This document shows positions 1 to 11,340 of a stretch of 64,000 bases of DNA, one piece after another. Position numbers and translations under genes: made by a program. The first letter of the stretch is position 1, and every line of letters begins with the position of its first letter. The stretch is from positions 496,001 to 560,000 of the forward strand of contig QVRM01002489.1 of NCBI GenBank assembly GCA_003439945.1, given 5' to 3'. This stretch comes from Dermanyssus gallinae (lineage: Eukaryota; Arthropoda; Arachnida; Mesostigmata; Dermanyssidae). Below the pieces are notes generated by a model that saw nothing but the letters and a program-made list of their open reading frames with translations, was not told the origin of the DNA and did not search any database.

Positions 1-1235
1 GTTGGTTGGCAATTTGCGCCTGTGTCTGACGCTGGCGAAAGTTGAGGAAAATCCTCGATTAAATCTGTTAGACGAGAGGACACCTTTGAATATAACTTTT
101 GTTTCTGGGCTTCTGTATAGACTCTTTTAACTCCACACCGGCCATCACTAGCCGCATGTGCACCACCGCAATTAGCGCAACGAGCCTTTTCATGGCACTC
201 CCACATTTGGTGACAGGGCCGCGCACACTTCCTGCATGTTGGAGCCACTCTTTTTGCACATTCTGATGCTTTGTGCCCGAATTTTTGACAAGACAAACAT
301 TGTAAGGGCGAGTCGCAGCATAACGTGACCTTGAAGCATTCATCCACAATGGTCACCTCGCCTACTGAGTTGCCATCAAATCTAATCCTCACTCTAGTTG
401 ACGGCTTCATCACTTTGATGATGTCCTTGCTCTGGCCTGTACTAGCCGCAGCAAATTTCTCTCTGCGGACTTCGCTAACTCCCTGTTCGCGCAGACAGTC
501 CAGCAAATCTTCTTCGGAGAACTGCAGTTTTACCCCGCTGATACGTCCCCACAGTACCGACGTGTCGGGGAGAGGTCGTATGTCCAACCCACATACACGA
601 TTCAACGCCTTTACGGATTTTATCTGTTCCGTTTGGGATACATGGACTGCTAGCTTACCTAGAGCCGTTATCCGTACGCGAGCTCCGGGAATAGTTTTCC
701 TGATCTCAGCGTACATTTTTAAGACACTCAGACTCTTTAAGGCATCAGGGGCATCAGGGCACTCGAAGAGTATCTCCGTGCCCATTTGGTTGAATTTACC
801 TTGTGCACTTTGACGCTCATTAATGATACGTGCACCTGTGGCACTGGCTACTTTTAGTTGAGCAGCTTTAATTGCACGGTCGGCTCTTGTGAGGACATGG
901 CTTCAGTTAGCACCAGTTTCTTCCTCGGGTGCCTCTTGCTCTTTTTCATCTTGGTCGTTGGCTACTAGGCCGTCCAACATTTGCTCACTCCGAAGAACCC
1001 GTTTGGCGTTTACTTGTGCTTGCGTCGATAATCTGCTTGACGGCTGGCACTTTGCAGAGCAGTGGTGGTCTATATCACGTTCAGCTCGTACGCACCTTCC
1101 GAAGGGTGACGGTGAACGTGCAGATTCACGTCGTGTGCACGTTGTCAACGGTGACGGTGGACGTGCGGAGTCGCGTGGTATGCTCGTTGTCGCTGGTGAC
1201 GGTGGACGTACATATAGTGATATGTTCACCACCAC
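1..1235 (-). pseudogene. Gag-like ORF1 of a non-LTR retrotransposon, cut by the left window edge
   Basis: Read on the minus strand, one frame runs from about 1235 to base 1, broken by a single TGA at 903-905. The N-terminal part is Ser/Pro/Arg-rich and low complexity. After the stop comes a region rich in charged residues, and near the window edge (plus-strand 139-300) lie three zinc knuckles: two of CX2CX4HX4C type and a third of CX2CX3HX6C type. This order is typical of the RNA-binding ORF1 protein of I/R1/Jockey-like elements. No endonuclease or reverse transcriptase of this element is visible, because ORF2 would lie left of the window. The single nonsense codon suggests a fairly young but disabled copy. 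The clade is not determined. Confidence 0.75.
1105..1217. repeat. 45-bp tandem repeat inside ORF1, about 2.5 units
   Basis: Units begin with GGTGACGGTG at 1105, 1150 and 1195, exactly 45 bases apart; the third is partial. The period is a multiple of three, so on the minus strand each full unit adds 15 residues of a Pro/Ser/Thr/Arg-rich segment to the retroelement ORF1 without shifting its frame. Confidence 0.8.
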
Positions 1236-1338
1236 TCATCGGGCTGGCAGACGTCTAGCCACCAGCGCTAAAATGGAACACCTGGCTTTCTTGTTGTTTT
1301 TCAGCCACAATTCACTTTTTTCAGCCTAAAAGGTTTGT

Positions 1339-1463
<125 letters not shown>

Positions 1464-1479
1464 ACATGTTAAACAATGT

Positions 1480-2712
1480 TACAATTGTGAGGTCTGAACG
1501 TATTATTGCAAATTATTTAAATAATTATTTCACTCCATGGCGCCTAAAATAGATGCCGCGTTCCCTCTGCAAACGGCCAAGGACAACGCTTGCCTCAAGA
1601 GTTGACCCTCTCTTCGGTCGGTGTGACCTCCTGAATTCGCTTACTTAAATCTTTGAGAAATGCTTCGGTTCCCTGCTGATCGGTCCTAGTGTCTCCATGG
1701 CAATAGGCACAAAAATATTTCTTGTTTCTAGTCCAGCATAATTAACCCGTTTTCTGGCGTCCGCGTGCTTTGCTACCCATCCCGGCTCAACGGAGCTGTG
1801 GTACAAATTGGAAGCCGCGGTTGTGCACGAAACCGTTGCATCCCAAGCTAGGGACTTTCCTATGTGACCATAATGCAATGGTCACTTCATCAGGTCTTTC
1901 TTTGCCAGCGGACACTAAACCTCTCGGTTCAAGTGTAGATGGTATACCGGCTTTCCTAAGGGACCTTATGATAACACCGTTTAGTTCAGCATGTCTGGAC
2001 GATCTACCGGCGCTCTTCGGGCAACTCAGTGGGTGTAGGCCACTGGAATCTACCATCTCCCCACACAGTTTGCACTGAAACGGCTCGCAGACGCTAGCGC
2101 CGATTCTAAGTGCTGACATCATGCGGAAAGAGTTAGGCCCCATCATGGTGCCGAGCTGAGGCGAGGGTAAGGCTTTAAGCCAACCCCCACTTATCTTGTG
2201 CTGCTAAGAATACGGCGCGGTCTCTCCGGAAAACAAGCTCGTCTAAGATTTCTCTGCTCTTTTTTTTGCTTTTGAGCTTATCTAGGTTATATTGGCTAGG
2301 ATATTCTTCTAAAGGGCCCGGGTCTAGCATGGTTCTAGTAGTGTCCCGTGCTTTACTAGTTTCATATCTTATTTGTGGTCGAACTGCCTCTTCCACTAAC
2401 GAAGCTGCCACCGGACCAAATTGCACCAGTGAAGCGGCGTAGCAGACCGGAGCTAGGTCAGTGGCACTCCTTATTCCCAGACCACTTTCACGAATCGGGA
2501 GACTTGCTCTCTGCCAGGTGTTCTCTTCTAAATTTACGTTTAGGACTTCACTAAGTATGTCTCTGGTGACGTCATCATACGCCGTTAATTCTTCGGGGCA
2601 CGTCAAAGCAGGACATGCACGCAATATAAAGTTAAATCTTGGAGACCCTAGGCTATATCTCCAAATGCACAGCGCAACCTGTGGATGTAAGCTCGTGTCT
2701 GGGATCTGTTGA
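1480..2712 (-). mobile_element. WLQALPS-family non-LTR retrotransposon, copy 1, 3' part only
   Basis: Three minus-strand frames follow one another in the same order as in the better-preserved copy at 7406-9046. 2175-2624 has the HPQVALC/SEVLN/RASLPI region, with homology to the sister copy continuing to about 2711. 1787-2146 has [10 protein letters not shown], a CX2C and the HPLSCPKSAGR segment. 1645-1878 has WDATVSC and METLGPIS. One frameshift falls inside the PDEVTIALW...WDATVSC module. The end of the coding sequence lies near 1520, followed by a very short trailer and the ATT tract. The 5' side stops at about 2712, where the CR1-group element begins. This is a dead fragment of a family seen at least six times in the window. 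Confidence 0.8.
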
Positions 2713-2721
2713 TGATCGGAC

Positions 2722-4039
2722 GTGTTTCTTCGAGCTCCCGAAAATCACCGAAAATCTCGTAATTTGCAACATGGTAGAGCAAATCACCCAACAAATGAAG
2801 TGCACAAGCTAATCCCTAGTGCTCAGGCGCAAGTATTTCAGCATTTTGGACCCGTTTACCAGTGTTTTTCACCTTCCACGCGCACATCGACCTGCATTCC
2901 CGTAGTAATGCCGCAGTCAACGAACATCAGGAAGACCTCAAGTAAGCCCAGTGAAATGTCAGCAATGAATGTGTCTCACGATGATTCTGGTCGTTCACTA
3001 AACTAATTGTGCGGAAAATGCCGCGCGACGGTAAAGCGGGTGCCTATAATTTGTGATACATGTTCATCTCACTACCATCCGAGATGTGCCGACGTAATTA
3101 TGACAGTGATCAACAAAAGGAAATCTGATGATCCATCATTCCAGTGGAGCTGCCCATCCTGTAAAATCAACCGCGTTGCTACAGGAAATACTACGAAAAA
3201 CCCACATAAATCAGTTAATAGTAATACGGCCGCTTCCAACGAGAACAGTGTAGACCCCAACTGCAGTAGCAGCGAGAGAGATAACGGCTCCACCAGCCCG
3301 AGCCTGAACCACCAAGCCGCGCAAACCATCGAGTCACCAGATATCGACACGAGAGGTTTGGCGGGCCATTCACTATCGGCCACATCGGCTGCAGAACGGG
3401 AATCGGCGCGCAGAGGTTCTACAGCCGATGTCTATCGAATCGTCTCTGCTGATGTCTATCGAATCAAAGCTATCTCTTCTCACCAGCATACCAGCTTAAA
3501 TAGAGCGGTTGGAGAAAAAAATGAACGAATGCCTGCTCCTTACCGGTAAAGTTGAGCGACTTGAGGCAGAAGTCCATGACCTAAAACAGAGAGTGAATAC
3601 TACAGAAACCTCTATGGAATACCATATTCATTCAGTGAAGGAAGCTTTGGCCGCTGTGCAAGAGGTCCGCTCGACCGTTAACACAGTTAAGGAGATGTCG
3701 GCTGGCGCAAAGGCGCTAGCGGAGTCGGCATCGGCCGGACATATGTTTATGGACCAGTACGACCGTCGGTCGGATGTGATATTTAATGGAACTCCCGCGA
3801 AAGAGAAGGAGACGGACGAGGACGTGCGCGCGACGGTCATTGAACTTTGCCAGAAACTGGATGTGAAACTTGATGAATGCGACATCGACGTCGCCCACCG
3901 CTGCCCCCGAACTCGTATGATCAACGGGAAAAACATTACCGACCGCTCTCAGCTGCTGGTGCGGTTTGTTTGTCGGTGGAAGAAACTTGAGCCTTCTAGG
4001 CGGCTGCCAGGGAAGCAACAACAACATCTACGCCAATGA
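2722..4039 (+). pseudogene. ORF1 of the CR1-group element (PHD-like finger plus coiled coil)
   Basis: The frame from 2722 is interrupted by a TAA at 3004-3006, directly before a cysteine-rich finger at 3010-3170 with the spacing CX2C-X11-CX2C-X4-H-X2-C ... WXCX2C, as in PHD fingers. A Ser/Asn-rich linker follows. After a +1 shift near 3510, 3509-4039 encodes a heptad-rich coiled coil (VERLEAEVHDLKQRV) and then the QYDRRSDVIFNG segment and a basic C-terminus, similar to the RNA-binding ORF1 proteins of CR1 and L1-type elements. In retrotransposons this protein coats the element RNA. Two breaks make it a pseudogene. Confidence 0.75.
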
Positions 4040-4240
4040 CCACCTGACACCCGCTAACGCAAGCCTGCACACTACCGCCTCCGTCGCCTCAAGGCCAACA
4101 AGAATATTTCTGATGTCCGAACGTCAGACTGCCGTGTACAAATCCGTCTCAACAGCAATGCTCCCTGGCGGGACGTGACAACCGACACCGATCTCAATGC
4201 TCTTGTCGGTCGCAAATAGTCGTCATTATATTATTATTAT

Positions 4241-5000
4241 ATGACAGCTAGTCAGACAATTAATATCACAGAGCTTAGAATAGAACCTGACTCTTTTTGC
4301 GGAATACACTGCAATATTAATGGTGCCAAGTCTCATATTCACGACATTGAAACGATACTGCATCTGCTTTCTTGCCCTCCGTCCTTTATTGCTTTGTCGG
4401 AAACTCGTATCTCGCAAGAGGAGGCAGCCGCTTTCCAGATTAATAATTATAACCAATTTGTCGATTGCCGTAATGGGCCGGGTGGAGGTGTGGCGCTGTT
4501 TATCAGAGATTATTATGTGGTCCGCGAGCGCAACGATCTCAAACTAATCCTCCCGGCAGACTCCCGATGTGAAAGTATTTTTGTTGAGGTGTTTGCCGAT
4601 GGTCAGAGCACGGTTGTGGGGTCATTCTACAGGCAACCGTCGGGGAGGCCCTTGGATTTTTGTATGCACTAGAAGAATTACTCTCAAAAGTGGACAGGCT
4701 ACACAAAATCTGCCTGGGTGACGCGAACATTGACTTACTAGATAGGGGCGGTTCATATGTGGCTGACCTAAATGACTTAATACACTCGTATAACTTTCGA
4801 GAGATGATTGGTGTGCCGACCAGGGTTGCTTGTACGGACAGACACTGTCCATGGCCAACGCATCACCGAAACATGCATAGATCATATTTACTGCAATGTT
4901 CCACCCAAGTTAACTATCGCCTCTGGCGTTTTTACGACTACTCTCTCTGACCATTTCACCACATTTATTAGTTTAAAATCCAAACCGTCGGCAGCCAACG
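4241..5000 (+). pseudogene. APE-type endonuclease domain of the CR1-group ORF2, frameshifted
   Basis: The first frame (4241-4672) has the N-terminal HCNINGA strand, the ALSETR motif with the catalytic Glu, and the GGGVALFIRD and GSFYRQPSG motifs of exonuclease-endonuclease-phosphatase nucleases of non-LTR elements. The next (4660-4950) resumes with LGDANIDLL, the Asp/Asn motif, and a third frame begins near 4808 with the SDHF motif near 4950. The domain would nick target DNA for target-primed reverse transcription. At least two frameshifts make it inactive. Confidence 0.8.
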
Positions 5001-7117
5001 AGTGTCCAAAATTCAAACTTAACTATGATCAAATAACCGCCGAACTGTCGTCGTCTATGTGGGACGACCTATACGGGCTACATGACGTCAACGAGGCATT
5101 TAAATTGTTTAGAGAAAGAGTTATGTCGGCGGTGAAGCGTAATAGTACTAAGATCAAGCATACTAGCTCGAGGAACGCAGTTCGGAAAAATTGGGTGACA
5201 CCGGAATTATATGCTCTTATTAAAGAGAAGGAAAGGGCGTACATAATACACAGAGCTGACCCCACACACGATAACAAATGCAAAATCTATCGTATGCTCA
5301 GGAACAGGGTGACAGGGCTGTCACGCAAATGTAGAATGGAAGCGAACTGCAAGATTGTTACAGACAGAATTAATAGTCGGCGGGGTCCTTGGGAGGCAAT
5401 CCGACCTGTACTTGGAGGTGTCCAGGAGAAAAAATGCACGAAGCTACTTGTAAACGGAGAACTCGTCACTGATGAAACTACGCTAGCTAACATCTTCAAC
5501 CACTACTACGCGACATGTGTCACCCGTGACAGCGAGTGCTCATCGAGATACGCCATTCCGGATAACCTTCCGACGCCTGCCGAACAATTCTCCCTGCAGC
5601 CAGTCAACGTTCACAGAATTCACCACCTTCTACAAAATGTCAAAATATGCTCCACCGCTCCCGAACAAATTCCATTACAAGTTCTCCGTAGGGCTGCAGA
5701 TGCACTCGCATCGCCCTCTTGAGTATATTATCAATCTTTCCATCAGAACAGGGGTATATCCCAGTGTCCTAAAGTTAAACCTGTGGTTCCATTGTTCAAA
5801 GGAGGGGATCGCCTGTGCCGAGACAACTATAGACCTGTCAGCATTCCCGCGCCCATATCGAAAGTCTTTGAAAAATGCATTATTGAACAGTTCAGAGATT
5901 TTGTCGAAGGACTTACTAACGTCCTACATAGTAGGCAGTTTGGCTTTCGACCCAAGATGTCGAAGATTGTGTCCTGTGATGGACTTTGTCGAAGAAATAT
6001 GGAAACAAATACAATTAAAGAAGACGGTAGCAGCGGTATTTATCGACCTTAAAAAGGCCTTTGATACGATCGATCTAAACATTCTTTTAAAAAAATCTCG
6101 ACTTATAGGGCGAATAAAAATTTTATAAGGTAGGTGCGCTCATTCGTTTCTGAAAGACGCCAAGTTGTCCAAATTGGACAATCTCTCTCCCGTAAAGAAA
6201 ATATATCAATTGGAGTGGCTCAAGGGAGCATCAGTGGCCCGCTATTATTTAATATTTTTGTTAACGATATTTTTACTATTCCAAATCATGCTAAGCTGAC
6301 CTTGTTTGCTGACGACACAACGGCTCTATTCGTGGGCGACTCTCCCCAACAGGTTGAGGCAATGATTCGTGAGGATATTGATAGGCTATCTCTATGGTTT
6401 AGAAATAACGGCTTCTACATTAATTGGTCAAAAACAAGAGTTGTTCAATTTAAAACTCCAAGGGGCCAAACGAGAATCAATTCTGAAGCGTTTGCATGCG
6501 ACCGCACGCTTGATATGCTAGTTGAAACGAAGCTCCTGGGTATTGTTCTTGACGAACATCTGACATTCCAGGCGCATGCGAAACATGTCAGGAAAAAATG
6601 GTCAGTGGCGTAGCCGCCATATACCGCACTCGTAAAATCCTTCCCCGCCAATGCCTCACGGCAATGTACCACGCGTATGTGTAGAGCCACCTAACATATG
6701 GTCTGGAGGTGTACGGTCTTTCTTATGCGTCTTATATAACTCCGCTTCATCTGCTTCAGAAAAGGGCACTTCGCCTCGTCTTAGGTCTCCCACATTGCGA
6801 CTCAATATCAGTAGAACAATATAAAGAACTCTCAGTGCTCCCGTTACCATACCTAATTAAGTTTACCATAGTTGTCGAAAGAAAACGTATTCTTTTTGGT
6901 CACCATCCCAACCTAGTTGGCCTTATCGAATCTGCAAGGACCCAAAACACCCGAGGCTCGGCATCTCACTTGCTCATTGTTCTTCTCGGCCACAAGTACA
7001 CAATTAAGGTTTGCACTCTGTAATTTAGATGCTACCTTGTGGAACAAGTTGCCTAGTGACATAGGACACTTATATCGCTTAGTCAATTCAAAAACACTGC
7101 GAGAACGCACTATCTAA
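5001..7117 (+). pseudogene. Reverse transcriptase and C-terminal region of the CR1-group ORF2, frameshifted
   Basis: The frame from 4808 continues to 5722 as the linker before the reverse transcriptase. Overlapping frames then carry the polymerase: RPVSIPAPISKVFEK and SRQFGFRP (5783-6052), IDLKKAFDTID (5517-6128), VAQGSISGPLLFNIFVND with the catalytic FADD (6134-6613). 6709-7117 holds the C-terminal helical region with LQKRALRLVLGLPH. At least four frameshifts or stops are needed to read it through. The trailer (7118-7320) is A/T-rich with AATAAA near 7305 and ends in the ATT tract. Confidence 0.85.
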
Positions 7118-7345
7118 CCTTACTTGCGTCTGATTAAACCATAACTATGTAAACATGTACACAATCCATAGATAAATAATTGCAATAATACGAGAAACTA
7201 CGGTGATAATGTATAAAATCTTACTGTAACTTGTACATATGCTTCGCACTAGCCTGTGGCTATATGAAGTTGTATCAAAAATGGGAAACTACAATTAAGT
7301 ATCAATAAACGTCATATTATATATTATTATTATTATTATTTAGTT

Positions 7346-9590
7346 AATACAATTGTGAGGTATGAACGTTTAAATCATGTTAATCCTGCTCTGTTTAGCT
7401 TTCTGTCAGTTCATGGCGCCTATAATGGAAGCCACGTTCCCTCTACACACGGCCAAAGACATTATCTGTCTCAAAAACATGGCCTCGCGTCGATCGCCCG
7501 TAACGTCTTCGATTCGTTTTCCGATGTCTTGCAGGAGTTTTGCTGTACCTGTGCTGATGGGGCCTAGTGTCTCTAATGTAATGGGTGCAAAGTGGTAGCT
7601 TCTAGATAGTTCTAGATACTTCCTCCGTTTTTCAGAAACCGCACGTGTTGCTACCCATCCCGATTCGACTGCGCTGTGGCGTAAATATGATAACGCTGCC
7701 GTGCATGAAACCGTTACATCCCATACAAGGCATTTTCCTTGCGACCACAGCGGGATGGTGACCCCGTCAAGTCGCAACTCACTGCTGCCATTAAGACCTA
7801 CTGGTTCGGGCGTAGATGGTATCCCTGCCCTTCTAAGAGCTCTTCTCGCTATGGCGTTGAGTTCAGCGTGCCTTGTAAGTCTGCCGGGGCTTTTTAGACA
7901 GCTTAACGGGTGTAGACCGTCCGAGTCAACCGGTTGGCCGCATGAGAGGCACGTGAAGGGCTGGCAGACGGGGGCGCCTATCCTAAGAGCTGACACCATG
8001 CGCAAGGGGTTTGGATCCAGCATGGTGCCAAGCTGACGGGAGGGCAGCGCTTGAAGCCAGCCCCCGCTGAAAGGATGTTGAGCCGCTAGAAAGACGGCAC
8101 GCTCTCTTGTTGATGTAAGGTTATTCATTATATCTCGCGCTGACTTCTTAGTTTTGTACGCGTCAAGAAGTTTTTGACTCACCTGCTCTCTCAGAGGGCC
8201 AGAATCGAGTTGACTCCTGATTGTGGCGTCTGCCGCCGCGGTTGCCTTTTTCAGTTCAATCTTTGCTTCCTCACCAAGAAGTGATTCTGCCAGGGAGCCA
8301 AATTGATTCAGGGATGCAGCATAGCACACTGCAGCAAGATCCGTAGCTCTTCTTATTCCAAGGTCTCCGTTGTTGATGGGGAGGCTAGCTCTCTCCCACA
8401 TGTTTCCTTCTAAGTTAATGTTAAGTACCTCGCTTAGAATGCTTCTGGTGGTCTCGTCATAGGCTGCAAGACCCTCCATGTATTTCAGGGTCTGACATGA
8501 TCGTAGCATGTAGACAAATCTTGGTGAACCAAGACTGTGTCTCGATAGACACAGAGCCACCTGCGGGTGCATACTGGTCAGTCGTGGGCAAATTTTTACC
8601 AGGGTCTCTCGTTTAGCATCGAGAGCGCGTGGGACTTCTTCGGCCATTACGAGAGAACCTAGAACATCTAGGTTACCCTGAGTTAAACAAGATATCCCAG
8701 GAAGTGCTTCCATGATTTCTTGTATAGCTTGCGCCTGATCTTGAAGGGTGCCTCCGACAGCTAAAACCTCGCATTTGGCTGCATTGAGAGTCAGTTCTCC
8801 TGGTTCCTCAAAGTTCAGTATAGTTTGCAGATCTCTCGCCACGACATTTGCGGGACCTCCCGAGACAGTGTCGTCTAGGTACCGGACATTGAAAGGGCTC
8901 TGTAGGCTTGATACCAGATCCGAAATGCCGAGGCAGAACAGAGCTGGTCCCAATGGGTCTCCCTGCTGAATGCCAGTTGGTGACTCTATGGTTATATCTG
9001 CGTTCCAAGCGAGGATTGAGAAATCTTTATAAATCTGCCATATCATCGGATAGAGTCGTAGGGGCTTTTTTATTTACTTCGTCGAAAATTCTGTTTTTTC
9101 TTATTGTGTTAAATGCGTTTCGGAAGTCTAGTTTAACTAGTACTTTTGTCGGTCCTTCTGCTTCCAGAAAACGCGTGTAGCGTGTACAGTAGCCTCCGCT
9201 CCTCCTCTAATGGCAACACCCATTTGATGGGGTGAAACCGCCGCAACAATTGCCCGTGTGTTCATGGCCATCGCAATCTTTGAAGCCGTTCTTCGTAGAG
9301 TTAGTCCGCATGCTATGGGCCTAATAGAATTATCTTTCTTTCAAAGGGCAGTTAAGCTTGCACCGTAGAAAACGGGTTGGCAGAACGATGGCAAAGCCCC
9401 ATTGAGCACTCTGGCCATAAAAATGCCCAGCTCGGTTAGTAAGCGCTCCGAAGATGGAATCGTCTGGCTTAGCATGTCTCGAAGATGTCGAGGCCGTAGG
9501 CCCTCTAAACCGGCTTCACTTGCAAAGGGGAAAGATCGAATGGTATCAAAGACGAGAGATCTTTCAACTCTATCTGGGTCTAGTGTGGCT
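7346..9590 (-). mobile_element. WLQALPS-family non-LTR retrotransposon, copy 2, 5'-truncated
   Basis: Minus-strand copy with the reverse transcriptase and the whole C-terminal part. The upstream part (9590 down to 9047) is readable with one stop: it encodes LRPRHLRDML, the RPIACGLTLRR motif and the LVKLDFRNAFNT motif carrying the first catalytic Asp. The rest is a continuous frame listed separately. The 5' end stops at an ATT tract (9592-9618); the 3' end stops at the ATT tract shared with the CR1-group element. No APE-type endonuclease and no RNase H were seen. The family is common in invertebrates as far as I recall, but I cannot assign its clade from sequence alone. Confidence 0.85.
7406..9046 (-). 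CDS. Reverse transcriptase C-terminal half plus putative PD-(D/E)XK-like module, 546 codons open
   Basis: Longest undamaged retroelement frame in the window. Residues about 25-38 carry GIQQGDPLGPALFC and about 56-60 YLDDT, the polymerase active-site motif with Leu in the second position. Then come a helical thumb-like region (HPQVALCLSRHSLGSPRF), the module beginning SGGWLQALPSRQLGTMLD, and a CX2C...HPLSC zinc-binding-like cluster. The end is LDGVTIPLW followed by LVWDVTVSC, which resembles the spaced acidic residues of PD-(D/E)XK nucleases. The C-terminus reads GNVASIIGAMN before the stop. The first Met is only where the frame opens: homology continues upstream in another frame, so this is the 3' part of a longer ORF broken near 9047. 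The nuclease reading is an inference. Confidence 0.75.
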   Translation of the reverse strand: MIWQIYKDFSILAWNADITIESPTGIQQGDPLGPALFCLGISDLVSSLQSPFNVRYLDDTVSGGPANVVARDLQTILNFEEPGELTLNAAKCEVLAVGGTLQDQAQAIQEIMEALPGISCLTQGNLDVLGSLVMAEEVPRALDAKRETLVKICPRLTSMHPQVALCLSRHSLGSPRFVYMLRSCQTLKYMEGLAAYDETTRSILSEVLNINLEGNMWERASLPINNGDLGIRRATDLAAVCYAASLNQFGSLAESLLGEEAKIELKKATAAADATIRSQLDSGPLREQVSQKLLDAYKTKKSARDIMNNLTSTRERAVFLAAQHPFSGGWLQALPSRQLGTMLDPNPLRMVSALRIGAPVCQPFTCLSCGQPVDSDGLHPLSCLKSPGRLTRHAELNAIARRALRRAGIPSTPEPVGLNGSSELRLDGVTIPLWSQGKCLVWDVTVSCTAALSYLRHSAVESGWVATRAVSEKRRKYLELSRSYHFAPITLETLGPISTGTAKLLQDIGKRIEDVTGDRREAMFLRQIMSLAVCRGNVASIIGAMN

Positions 9591-9591
9591 A

Positions 9592-10020
9592 GTAATTATT
9601 ATTATTTTTATTATTATTAATTTAAACGTTATAATTGTAAGGTCTGACGGTATGTCTTCTCCTAGCTCCTAATTATTATTCCATAGAACCGACAATAGAA
9701 CTGGCGCTTCCTCGGCACGCTGCAAGCGACAGCACTTGCCGTAAAAGCTCGTCTTTGCGCCAACAGCCTGTGAGATCTGTAATCCTCTGCCCAGGACCTG
9801 ATGCATTTCTTGGTTGCCTTGCTTACTGGACCCATTGTTTCCATAGATATTGGCACTACGATGCAGCCAGTCTCCAGTTTCTAGTACTTGCGTTTTTCCC
9901 ATTTTCTGTGCGCTCGGCAACCCCTTCCGCCTCTAGTGAACTGCGGCGTATATAGGAGGGAGCCACTGTGCGGGGCACTGTAGCATCCCATACACTAAAC
10001 ATTTGCCGTTAGCCCATAGC
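9592..10020 (-). mobile_element. WLQALPS-family copy 3, short 3' end
   Basis: Minus-strand fragment lying between two ATT tracts (9592-9618 and 10021-10160). Broken frames at 9662-9920 retain the METMGPVSK block and the end of the coding sequence near 9700, and the trailer next to 9620 shares the ATAATTGTAAGGTCTGA type sequence with copies 1 and 2. Only the last 130 or so residues' worth of sequence remains. Confidence 0.65.
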
Positions 10021-10330
<310 letters not shown>

Positions 10331-10379
10331 AAACACATTTTCTTCAGTATGCTTCCCCACAAAGAAGAGTGGCCAGATT

Positions 10380-11150
10380 CACGCAGGGAGAACTCATAAG
10401 GAGAAGATAAGCGAGTCTAGTAGAACAGCAGCGCCTCAACAGGCCGCTGCCACTACTAGCAGCGTCTCCGCGCTTCCGCGCGCTCCAGAAGTAGAACCTT
10501 TTTTTCACCCCGCCAGCCAGCCGTCCTGTTCGCCCCTACTATTCAACGGTTACTTGCCAACGCCAAGATGACACGCAAGATGCTGCGCAGGATCCCAAAG
10601 GGAACGAAGGTCCCTCTGTGCGGGCTCTTCCACTGCCTGCTCGGAGATGTGAAAAATAATGATGAAGCGACCCGGACCGCGTTGCTCACCCTCGCCCCAA
10701 AAGTCCTCCACGTCGACAAAGAAATCCAAATAGGCGCTATTGGCTGGCCAGCGTGATCAGAGAAAAGGTGGCTTTTTTCGGAGGTGCCGCTCTCACCCTC
10801 GTAGAGGCCGAAGGTCGAGGCGACAAATGTCTAATGGCGGATAAAACCCGCGCTCAGATCACTGCTCACAAGCTCTCCATGGACCTCAACGCGCGGAGCG
10901 CCATTAGAATCTTGTTTTACGATGATACAATTGTGCTCGTAACAGAGAACTCGATTCGTGAGATGATAGCAAAGCATCCTTCTGCTCCTGCGAAGAACTT
11001 AGTACCACCTTCCCTTATCGGCTTGCCAGCGGTCGGGTCGGATCGTTATCGAGCGAGGATGTCGCCAATGCACTTTGCACCTCTCCAACTGGTGCGACGG
11101 GAGGCCTCAACGGCCTCATGCTCGACATATAAAGAACAAACCCTTATTGA
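10380..11150 (+). mobile_element. WLQALPS-family copy 5, N-terminal part of the reverse transcriptase ORF
   Basis: Plus-strand fragment. 10568-10756 contains RRIPKGTKVPL and the ALLTLAPKVLH block, and 10753-11043 contains SAIRILFYDDTIV followed by KHPSAPAKNLVPP. In my memory of this family such blocks lie just before the polymerase domain. The two frames are out of register and the fragment has no polymerase motifs. From about 11150 to 11340 the sequence has short open frames I do not recognise. Confidence 0.5.
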
Positions 11151-11340
11151 AAAATACAGTATTACTCTTATATGCCAAGGATACGCGCTGGGTCCGCAAG
11201 CTATTATTACGCAAACCACGTGAAGAGACGGTGGAGTACGGCCTATACACAATAAGTTATCTTACAAACCGCGGTAGGCCTCCCGACGCGAGATCCAAAA
11301 AGTTCCCCGAATGTGTGGTACACCATCCTTTAGTTTAGCC

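Larger units (their letters stand above)
2715..7345 (+). mobile_element. CR1-group non-LTR retrotransposon, near full length, degenerate
   Basis: The element holds, in order, an ORF1 with a PHD-like zinc finger and coiled coil, an APE-type endonuclease, a reverse transcriptase with a FADD motif and a C-terminal region, then an A/T-rich trailer ending in (ATT)n at about 7320-7340. The layout and motifs fit the CR1/L2/Rex1 group of non-LTR elements. Several frameshifts and stops make it non-functional. Its left end abuts the truncated copy 1 of the WLQALPS family, and its ATT tail is shared with the oppositely oriented copy 2, so the two elements meet tail to tail. I did not find a target-site duplication. 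Confidence 0.8.
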
